In this document: positions 58,043 through 64,000 of the stretch, one piece after another
Position numbering within the stretch: position 1 is the stretch's first letter
How the letters are laid out: each line of letters starts with the position of its first letter
Notes under the pieces: generated by a model
Databases searched by the model: none
What the model was told of the DNA's origin: nothing
What the model saw: only the letters and a program-made list of their open reading frames with translations
Source: CAZDDB01 sp963843285
Lineage (GTDB): Bacteria; Acidobacteriota; HRBIN11; JAKEFK01
Length of the DNA stretch: 64,000 bases
Direction of reading: 5' to 3'
NCBI GenBank assembly: GCA_963843285.1
Contig: CAWJJO010000023.1
Span: 1-64,000 of the forward strand
Translations under genes and position numbers: made by a program

Positions 58043-59842
58043 TCACTCCTCTTTCAGAATCGCAAGAAACGCTTCCTGGGGGATATCTACTTTCCCAACA
58101 CGTTTCATGCGCTTTTTCCCTTCTTTTTGTTTTTCGAGCAATTTTCGCTTCCGGGTAATGTCCCCACCGTAGCATTTCGCGATCACGTTTTTCCGCAATG
58201 CGGAAACTGTTTCCCGGGCGATGATTTTGTGACCGATGGCAGCCTGAATGACAACTTCAAAAAGCTGCCTGGGGATCAGACGCTTCATCAGGGCCGTGAG
58301 CGCCCGGCCTTTATAATAAGCCTTTTCTTTGTGAATGATCAACGAAAGCGCATCCACTACTTCGCCGTTTACCATCAGATCCAGCTTCACAAGATCGGCA
58401 GGCTGATAACCTGCGAAATCATAGTCAAAAGACGCGTAGCCACGGGACACGGATTTCAGCTGGTCGTAAAAATCGACGACGATTTCATTGAGCGGAAGAT
58501 CGTAACGGATCAAAACACGGTCCGCAGAAAGATACTCAATGCCTTTCTGCGTGCCGCGGCGGCCTTCGCAGAGAGTCAGGATCGGACCAACAAATTCATC
58601 CCGCGTCATGATCATTGCGCTGATCACCGGCTCTTCCAGTTGCTCGGTCAGTTGCTGCGGAGGAAGCTTCGTCGGGTTTTCCACTTCGATCACGTTTCCG
58701 TTCGTCAGGATGACTCTGTACCGCACGCCTGGGGCCGTCGTGATCAGGGAGATATTGAACTCATTTTCCAACCGTTGCTGGATGATTTCCATATGAAGGA
58801 GCCCCAGAAAGCCGCAACGAAAGCCAAACCCCAATGCAACAGAGCTTTCGGGCTCGAAGAAGAATGAGGAATCGTTGAGCTGCAATTTTTCGAGCGCGTC
58901 ACGCAGCGTATCGTAGTGAGTTGTTTCCGTCGGATACAGGCCTGCGAACACCATCGGTTTGATTTCGCGGAAACCGGGAAGGGGAGTATCCGTTGGTCGG
59001 TTGTCCAGTGTGATCGTGTCGCCAATCTTTGAATCGGAAATCCGTTTGATGGCTGCGATGATACAGCCGACTTCTCCCGCGCCAAGCTCTTCGACGCTTT
59101 TCATCTTCGGAGTGAACACGCCAAGCTCCGTGACGTCATACGTTTGGCCGTTTGATAGAAAACGGATCTTATCTTTTACCCGAAGCGTCCCCTCGAAGAC
59201 GCGAACAAGCACGATCACTCCGCGGTAGGTGTCATACCAGGAATCGAAGATCAAGGCTTGAAGTCGCGCGTCGGGATCTCCTTTTGGCGGAGGGATCGTG
59301 TGGATCAGGCCTTCCAAAAGTTCCGGGACGCCGAGACCTGTTTTTGCGCTGACCTGGTACATCTTCTCGTCCGTGAAACCGATCACATTCTGTAACTGTT
59401 CCATGGTCTTTTTTGCGTCGGCGCTGGGAAGATCGATCTTGTTGATCACCGGAATGATATTCAGGTTGTTTTCTATCGCGAGAAATGCGTTGGCCAGCGT
59501 TTGCGCTTCGACTCCCTGCGCGGCATCGACCACAAGCAGCACTCCTTCACAGGCGGCAAGACTGCGAGAGACTTCATACGAAAAGTCGACGTGACCGGGG
59601 GTATCTATCAGGTTCAAGATGTATTCTTTACCGTCTTTTGCCTTGTATTCAAGACGGACTGCGTGCGCCTTGATCGTGATTCCGCGCTGCCTTTCAATCA
59701 CGTTGCTGTCGAGCACTTGCTCGGACATCTCCCGGGACGAAAGTGCTCCCGTCAGCTCCAGCAGGCGATCGGCAAGCGTGGATTTGCCGTGATCGATGTG
59801 GGCAATAATACTGAAATTCCGGATTTGTTGATTCTTGGTCAT
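58043..59842 (-). CDS. lepA: translation elongation factor 4
   Basis: 599 residues, the usual length. GTPase motifs: IAHIDHGKSTLADRLLEL (G1), RGITIKAHAVRLEYKA (G2), LIDTPGHVDFSYEV (G3), INKIDLPSAD (G4). The C-terminal LepA-specific domain ends with CYGGDITRKRKLLEKQKEGK, the EF4 hallmark that reaches the peptidyl transferase centre. It back-translocates or rescues stalled ribosomes. First gene of the lepA-lepB-merR operon. Confidence 0.97.
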   Translation of the reverse strand: MTKNQQIRNFSIIAHIDHGKSTLADRLLELTGALSSREMSEQVLDSNVIERQRGITIKAHAVRLEYKAKDGKEYILNLIDTPGHVDFSYEVSRSLAACEGVLLVVDAAQGVEAQTLANAFLAIENNLNIIPVINKIDLPSADAKKTMEQLQNVIGFTDEKMYQVSAKTGLGVPELLEGLIHTIPPPKGDPDARLQALIFDSWYDTYRGVIVLVRVFEGTLRVKDKIRFLSNGQTYDVTELGVFTPKMKSVEELGAGEVGCIIAAIKRISDSKIGDTITLDNRPTDTPLPGFREIKPMVFAGLYPTETTHYDTLRDALEKLQLNDSSFFFEPESSVALGFGFRCGFLGLLHMEIIQQRLENEFNISLITTAPGVRYRVILTNGNVIEVENPTKLPPQQLTEQLEEPVISAMIMTRDEFVGPILTLCEGRRGTQKGIEYLSADRVLIRYDLPLNEIVVDFYDQLKSVSRGYASFDYDFAGYQPADLVKLDLMVNGEVVDALSLIIHKEKAYYKGRALTALMKRLIPRQLFEVVIQAAIGHKIIARETVSALRKNVIAKCYGGDITRKRKLLEKQKEGKKRMKRVGKVDIPQEAFLAILKEE

Positions 59843-59879
59843 AACGGCGGACTCAATAATATATCAGAATTCATTCGTG

Positions 59880-59934
59880 GGCTTTGTGCCTTTGTGGTTG
59901 ATACTATCTTATGATCTAATGTGAGCTTTCAAAA
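59880..59934. repeat. TTTGTGCCTTTGTGG repeat in the lepA/btuF-like divergent spacer
   Basis: GGGCTTTGTGCCTTTGTGGT matches (inverted) the CACAAAGGCACAAAG repeat at 10428 and its counterpart at 11385. The 92-base divergent spacer must also hold promoters for both genes; TATCTTATGAT near 59907 could be a -10 region for the plus strand. Confidence 0.45.
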
Positions 59935-60840
59935 ATGCGGATTGTAAGCCTTCTTCCCTCGGCAACGGAGATTCTCTGCGCTCTTGGCCTCGCGGATTCG
60001 ATTACCGGAATTACACACGAGTGTGACTATCCTCCGGAAATTCGGACCCGGACGGTATTGACCCGCTGCGTGTTCGATTCGGATCGAATGACGCAGCCAC
60101 AAATAGATGTCGCGGTTCGAACCCTTGCGACCGAAGGCAAAAGTTTGTATCAGATCGATGACGAACTGTTGCGGACAGCCAATCCCGACTTGATCGTGAC
60201 TCAGGATCTGTGTCATGTCTGCGCCATTACTCCGGATGAAGTAAATCGATCCGTCTCTTTACTTCCCAAGAAACCGCAGGTAATCAGCTTGAATCCGAAT
60301 ATACTGGACGATGTTTTTTCCGATCTGATCACGGTTGCAGAAGCCGCAGGGGTTAATGGAAATGCAGTTGTTGAGAACTTGCGGTTGCGTGTCCGGAAGA
60401 TCGTTCCCGCATCCATGCTCGGTTCAAAGCCGCGAGTGGCTTGCATCGAGTGGCTCGATCCTTTGTGGCGGACCGGCCACTGGGTTCCGGGTATGGTCGA
60501 GCTTGCAGGTGGACGGGAGACGTTAGCTGAAATTGGAAAGCCTTCGCGTCCGGTGTCGTGGGAAGAATTGAAGGCCGAAAATCCGGATCTTGTGATCCTG
60601 ATGCCGTGCGGCTACAATCTCAACCGCACCCGCGACGAGTTTTTGCGTCTTCGCATTCAGTATCCGTGGGAGGATCTGGGCGCATTTCAAAGTGGCAATG
60701 TCTTTGCCGTGGATGCCAACTCGTATTTCAGCCGGTCCGGACCACGACTGGTGGATGGTTTGGAACTGCTTGCAGAAATCCTGCATCCCGAGTATTTTAG
60801 CAATATCGCTCCCGTGCATTCGTATATCCGTATCTCGTGA
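59935..60840 (+). CDS. cytoplasmic BtuF-like cobalamin/metal-binding protein
   Basis: 301 residues without signal peptide. Fold core MRIVSLLPSATEILCALGLA, ITHECDYPPEIRTRTVLTRC, LLRTANPDLIVTQDLCHVCA (CHVC, a possible metal or redox pair), RVACIEWLDPLWRTGHWVPG and LMPCGYNLNRTRDEF. It belongs to the uncharacterised cytosolic branch of type III binding proteins that have CxVC and GHW motifs. It is the third BtuF-like protein in the window and unlinked to a permease. Cobalamin binding is a guess from the family; another corrinoid or metal is possible. Confidence 0.78.
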   Translation: MRIVSLLPSATEILCALGLADSITGITHECDYPPEIRTRTVLTRCVFDSDRMTQPQIDVAVRTLATEGKSLYQIDDELLRTANPDLIVTQDLCHVCAITPDEVNRSVSLLPKKPQVISLNPNILDDVFSDLITVAEAAGVNGNAVVENLRLRVRKIVPASMLGSKPRVACIEWLDPLWRTGHWVPGMVELAGGRETLAEIGKPSRPVSWEELKAENPDLVILMPCGYNLNRTRDEFLRLRIQYPWEDLGAFQSGNVFAVDANSYFSRSGPRLVDGLELLAEILHPEYFSNIAPVHSYIRIS

Positions 60841-60846
60841 TGATCC

Positions 60847-60916
60847 AAGCACGGAAACACGGAATCACGGAATTACGGAAGAAAGAATCGTTCCGTGATT
60901 CCGTGTTTCCGTGCTT
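60847..60916. repeat. 26-bp perfect inverted repeat (CACGGAAACACGGAATCACG)
   Basis: 60847-60872 is the exact reverse complement of 60891-60916; 18-base loop. The arms are built from ACGGAA units. It begins six bases after the btuF-like stop and ends 24 bases before the next start, so it could terminate the first transcript. Part of the ACGGAA/ACACGG repeat group also seen near 56690. Confidence 0.88.
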
Positions 60917-60939
60917 TTAATAATCCTAGGAGAAGAGAC

Positions 60940-62367
60940 ATGAAGAAGGTGATGTTGGTTTTGATGCTGGCATTTGCTGTCGTAGCTTTCGCCGGTCAGT
61001 ACGATAAATGGTTGGATGAGGACGGGAAAGTCCTTGCTACAAAACAGGAAAAAGATGCGTTCAAGAAACTGAAAACAGACGCAGATAAAGAGCAATTTAT
61101 CAATCAGTTCTGGGCGAAGCGAGATCCTTCACCAGGCACACCTGAAAATGAATACAAGAGCACTTACGAACAAAATGTGCAGAAGGTAAACGAAATGGCG
61201 AAGGCAAAGAACAAGCCCGGATCCTACACGGATCTGGGGATGACGTTGCTTTTGCTGGGCAAGCCCGATGATCAGAAGAAGGAAGAAGCAAAAGCGCCTA
61301 CTCCAGGATTGGGAGACGATGAAGAAGAACCAACTGCCGGTCCAAAGCAAAAGATGAGCTTCATTTATAAGAAGCTTTCTCCAGAGATCGCTTCTGGTGA
61401 GGTGGAAATCCCATTTGTTGCTGATGCGGGTGAATGGAAATTCGCGGACAAGAAGAAAGCCGAAGAAGTGATGGAAAAAGCGCGCGATCGCGCCATCAAG
61501 ATGGCGCAGTCCGCGCAGGCTGAAACTCAACAGAAGCCTGCGCAGCCTGTTGCACCGCCACCCGCCGCGGAAGCCGTGATGGCGCCGATTACGACAGCTG
61601 CCCTGAAAACAGCGCTGGACGCAGCCGCCGCAGGAAATGCTCCGAAGGATCTTCCAGTGGAATCTCTTGTCGATGTGTTCATGACTTCGGCCGATGAACC
61701 ATTCTTTGCAATTGCGATTCACGCAGCCGCCGATATGGCTGCTGCGAAAGTGGGAATCCGCGTTCTGGATCCATCCGGCGCAGTGGTAAAGGAATGGGAG
61801 CTGCCGTTTGTGAGTCCTTCTGAACCGGCAGGACATTTCCAAACTTCCATTCCGATCAACGCGGCCGGGGACTACACGGTGCTTCTCGCCATCGCATCCG
61901 GCGAGAAGACAGGCGCCTCAAAACAAACCGTGAACATGCCCGATCAGTCCGGTTTTGCTATGAGCTCTGTCATTCTATCGACGAAGTTTAATCAACTCAC
62001 TGAAGCAAAACCTGAGAAAGAAGCGTATACCTTTGGAAAAATCAAGGTGCAGCCAAGTGTGGATCATGTATTTGAAAAAGCGCAGGACATGATCATTGTT
62101 TACGAGATCTACAATTTTCAGACCGATGCGGCCACGGCAAAGCCGAATCTGGAAGTCACGGTTGGATTCCAGGCGGAAAAGGCTCCGAAACCGCAGACCA
62201 CGCCTCCCCAGCCTCCAAACGGCCTGGTGACCGGCAAGAAGATGACCATTCCTACCAGTTTTCCGCTCGGTGCGTTCCCGGCAGGTAAGTACAAGCTGAT
62301 TGTGACATTAACGGATAAGGTGTCCGGGAGCACCACTACCCGCGAGACATCCTTCACCGTGAAGTAG
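60940..62367 (+). CDS. exported GWxTD-domain protein
   Basis: 475 residues from ATG 60940 with AGGAGAAGAG ahead. Signal peptide MKKVMLVLMLAFAVVAFAGQ. The GWxTD domain follows: YDKWLDEDGKVLATKQEKDA, FKKLKTDADKEQFINQFWAK and RDPSPGTPENEYK, here with KW-LDE in place of the strict GWxTD. A long Ala/Pro/Lys-rich linker (about residues 120-220) leads to C-terminal beta-domains (PVESLVDVFMTSADEPFFAI; KYKLIVTLTDKVSGS). GWxTD proteins are common in Acidobacteriota and related phyla; their function is unknown. Followed by the TPR gene after 11 bases, probably one operon. Confidence 0.8.
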   Translation: MKKVMLVLMLAFAVVAFAGQYDKWLDEDGKVLATKQEKDAFKKLKTDADKEQFINQFWAKRDPSPGTPENEYKSTYEQNVQKVNEMAKAKNKPGSYTDLGMTLLLLGKPDDQKKEEAKAPTPGLGDDEEEPTAGPKQKMSFIYKKLSPEIASGEVEIPFVADAGEWKFADKKKAEEVMEKARDRAIKMAQSAQAETQQKPAQPVAPPPAAEAVMAPITTAALKTALDAAAAGNAPKDLPVESLVDVFMTSADEPFFAIAIHAAADMAAAKVGIRVLDPSGAVVKEWELPFVSPSEPAGHFQTSIPINAAGDYTVLLAIASGEKTGASKQTVNMPDQSGFAMSSVILSTKFNQLTEAKPEKEAYTFGKIKVQPSVDHVFEKAQDMIIVYEIYNFQTDAATAKPNLEVTVGFQAEKAPKPQTTPPQPPNGLVTGKKMTIPTSFPLGAFPAGKYKLIVTLTDKVSGSTTTRETSFTVK

Positions 62368-62378
62368 GAGACATTACT

Positions 62379-63320
62379 ATGCGAAGCGTACGACAAATAT
62401 CATACGGTCTGCTGTTGTTGCTGGTGGTTTCGACGGCATGGGCAGCTCCTACCGGACGGGTGCGGGGCACGGTGCGGGGTCCGGACGGCAAACCACTGGA
62501 GAAAGTGACGATCACGTTCGAATCGACGGGCGAGGTTCCGCAGAAATACACAGCTACGACAAACGCCAAAGGGGAGTATATCCATATCGGGATCAGTCCC
62601 GGACCGTACAGGATTACACCATCGAAGGAAGGATATACGCCGGTAGAGTACAGTTACATTGATGCAAAGATCGGGTTGTCCGACAAGCCATTTGTGGCTG
62701 ATTTCAAGATGGCTCCGGTTGCCGCACAGTCTTCCATGGAGCAAAAAGCTGCCGAGGACCCCGAGCAGATCAAGGAAGCGAAGCATGGTATTGCCCTGTT
62801 GAACGAAGGAAAAGTGGATGAGGCCATCGCTGCTTTTAACAAGGCGCTGGCAATCGATCCGAATCTGGCCTCTGCTCATTTCAATATTGGCATCGCGTAC
62901 GAAAAGAAGGATCAGCCTGAGGAGGCCAGGAAGCATTTTCAGGAGACCATCCGGATCAAACCTGATTTTGGGGAGGCGTATCAGGCTCTAGGCGATAGCC
63001 TGATGGTCGCAAAAAAATTTGAAGAGGCTTCCCCGATTCTCGCAAAAGCAGCAGAACTCATGCCAGAAAGTTACGCGGCAGTCTACAATCTGGGGGTTTC
63101 CTATTCGAACTCCGGAAAATACGCAGAGGCCGAAGGCGCTTACAGAAAAGCCACACAGATCAGCCCCAATGAGCCCATTGCGCATTATCAACTGGCTATG
63201 TCTCTTCTCGGCCAGTCAAAAAATGTGGAAGCGAAGACGGAGTTTCAGAAATATCTGGAACTAAATCCAAACGCGGCTGATAAGCAGGAAGTTCTCGATT
63301 TGATCAAGACGCTGGAATAG
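62379..63320 (+). CDS. exported carboxypeptidase-regulatory and TPR-repeat protein
   Basis: 313 residues with signal peptide RQISYGLLLLLVVSTAWAAP. Residues about 25-110 are a carboxypeptidase-regulatory (CarboxypepD_reg-like) domain: GRVRGTVRGPDGKPLEKVTI, TNAKGEYIHIGISPGPYRIT. Residues about 130-305 are five tetratricopeptide repeats: GKVDEAIAAFNKALAIDPNL, ASAHFNIGIAYEKKDQPEEA, EAYQALGDSLMVAKKFEEAS and AVYNLGVSYSNSGKYAEAEG. TPRs suggest a periplasmic scaffold; it probably cooperates with the GWxTD protein encoded just upstream. Confidence 0.85.
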   Translation: MRSVRQISYGLLLLLVVSTAWAAPTGRVRGTVRGPDGKPLEKVTITFESTGEVPQKYTATTNAKGEYIHIGISPGPYRITPSKEGYTPVEYSYIDAKIGLSDKPFVADFKMAPVAAQSSMEQKAAEDPEQIKEAKHGIALLNEGKVDEAIAAFNKALAIDPNLASAHFNIGIAYEKKDQPEEARKHFQETIRIKPDFGEAYQALGDSLMVAKKFEEASPILAKAAELMPESYAAVYNLGVSYSNSGKYAEAEGAYRKATQISPNEPIAHYQLAMSLLGQSKNVEAKTEFQKYLELNPNAADKQEVLDLIKTLE

Positions 63321-63348
63321 CCGATCACTTCGTTTTGCAATCTCATCT

Positions 63349-64000
63349 ATGCCATTTGCCAGAATCAATAAGATCGACCTGTACTACGAAGTACGCGGCT
63401 ACGGCGATCCCGTTGTTCTTCTTCCGGGACTCGGCTCGGACGCCAGCACCTGGCTACCGTTTGCCACGGAGTTTGACCGCTACCGTGTAGTCTTTGTTGA
63501 AAATCGAGGAGCCGGGCGGTCGGCAAAGCCGGCCGGGCCCTATACAACGAAGTTGATGGCGGAGGATGCCGCAGCCCTGATGGAGCATCTCGGCATCCAG
63601 CGCGCGCATGTAATCGGCAAGTCGATGGGAGGCATGATTGCTCAATTTCTGGCTGCACAATTTCCGGATCGCGTCCGCTCGCTCGTTCTTGCCTCCACGG
63701 TCATGGTTCATGATGAATACGGGAAAGAGCTTCTGGAACTGGGAAGACTGGTTGCCGGGACAGCGGGGATGATGGCAACGTACCGGCAGGCGTTTTTGTT
63801 ATCCTATTCGCGGGAATACTGTAGTAAGAATCGCAGCCGTCTGGCTGAGGTGGAAGCCATGATCCAGCGGATGGACAGCGCGGAGGTTGTCCGGGGATAT
63901 CATGCGCAGTCGCTGGCATGCGAGACACACGACGCCACGGCTATCGCGGGTGAGATCAAGTGTCCAACGCTCGTCCTGGGCGGAGGAGTAGATTTGATCA
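63349..64000 (+). CDS. alpha/beta hydrolase, cut by the window end
   Basis: 217 codons visible from ATG 63349; the frame is open at 64000. alpha/beta-hydrolase motifs: YEVRGYGDPVVLLPGLGSDA (HG-equivalent oxyanion loop), YRVVFVENRGAGRSAKPAGP, LMEHLGIQRAHVIGKSMGGM (nucleophile Ser in GKSMGG) and VRSLVLASTVM. The family includes esterases, C-C hydrolases and 3-oxoadipate enol-lactonases; the specific substrate cannot be told. The catalytic Asp and His would be beyond or near the edge (CPTLVLGGGVDLI is at the end). Starts 28 bases after the TPR gene. Confidence 0.82.
   Translation, partial: MPFARINKIDLYYEVRGYGDPVVLLPGLGSDASTWLPFATEFDRYRVVFVENRGAGRSAKPAGPYTTKLMAEDAAALMEHLGIQRAHVIGKSMGGMIAQFLAAQFPDRVRSLVLASTVMVHDEYGKELLELGRLVAGTAGMMATYRQAFLLSYSREYCSKNRSRLAEVEAMIQRMDSAEVVRGYHAQSLACETHDATAIAGEIKCPTLVLGGGVDLI

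Overview
The window reads as a Gram-negative, aerobe-type or facultative bacterial chromosome of moderate GC. The Gram-negative evidence is a TonB-dependent receptor, lipoproteins, a periplasmic multi-CxxCH protein and ECF sigma/anti-sigma signalling. A GWxTD-domain protein next to a carboxypeptidase-regulatory/TPR protein, many large secreted proteins, and abundant short intergenic palindromic repeats together suggest Acidobacteriota or a related deep phylum. This placement is inference: there is no rRNA or tRNA in the window. No CRISPR array, complete IS element or prophage is visible.

Layout. 0-13 kb: a decayed isoprenylcysteine-methyltransferase-like pseudogene; a transporter-HEAT-cyclic nucleotide fusion protein; a run of envelope genes (outer-membrane-like protein, GT-C glycosyltransferase, cupredoxin, glycosidase-like protein); a methyltransferase, a peroxiredoxin, and an ECF sigma / anti-sigma / periplasmic coiled-coil operon. 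13-19 kb: a cobalamin uptake operon on the minus strand, in order promoter, B12 riboswitch, btuB, two btuF-like genes, btuC, btuD. 19-23.6 kb: a phytoene-desaturase-like oxidoreductase, a cysteine synthase family enzyme, and an ArsR/SRPBCC pair with a palindromic operator and an apparently leaderless start. 23.6-29 kb: an AT-richer accessory stretch full of remnants (AbiEi antitoxin without toxin, HsdR fragment, frameshifted TcmP beside an intact Gp37/Gp68-type protein, frameshifted alpha/beta hydrolase) and a small duplication involving an AraC regulator. 29-46.8 kb: proteases (CPBP, M16, metzincin-like), a 1329-residue cytochrome-c-like exported protein, small enzymes, an esterase, and uppP. 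46.9-55.6 kb: two HTH-EIIA regulators followed by a compact hydrogenase-4/Complex-I-like membrane operon. Its large subunit lacks both nickel-binding cysteine pairs, so it looks like an energy-converting-hydrogenase-related (Ehr) complex. 55.7-64 kb: an exported SAM-hydrolase-like (DUF62) protein, merR-lepB-lepA, a third BtuF-like protein, GWxTD and TPR proteins, and an alpha/beta hydrolase cut by the window edge.

The strongest cross-cutting theme is repeats touching genes. One ~90-bp palindromic family lies in the same reading frame inside an anti-sigma factor and a cupredoxin. A 25-bp palindromic repeat arm encodes the hydrophobic core of a BtuF signal peptide. Other families abut the starts or ends of several genes. 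Exact repeat coordinates were read by eye. Functional calls rest on recognised motifs, without database searches.
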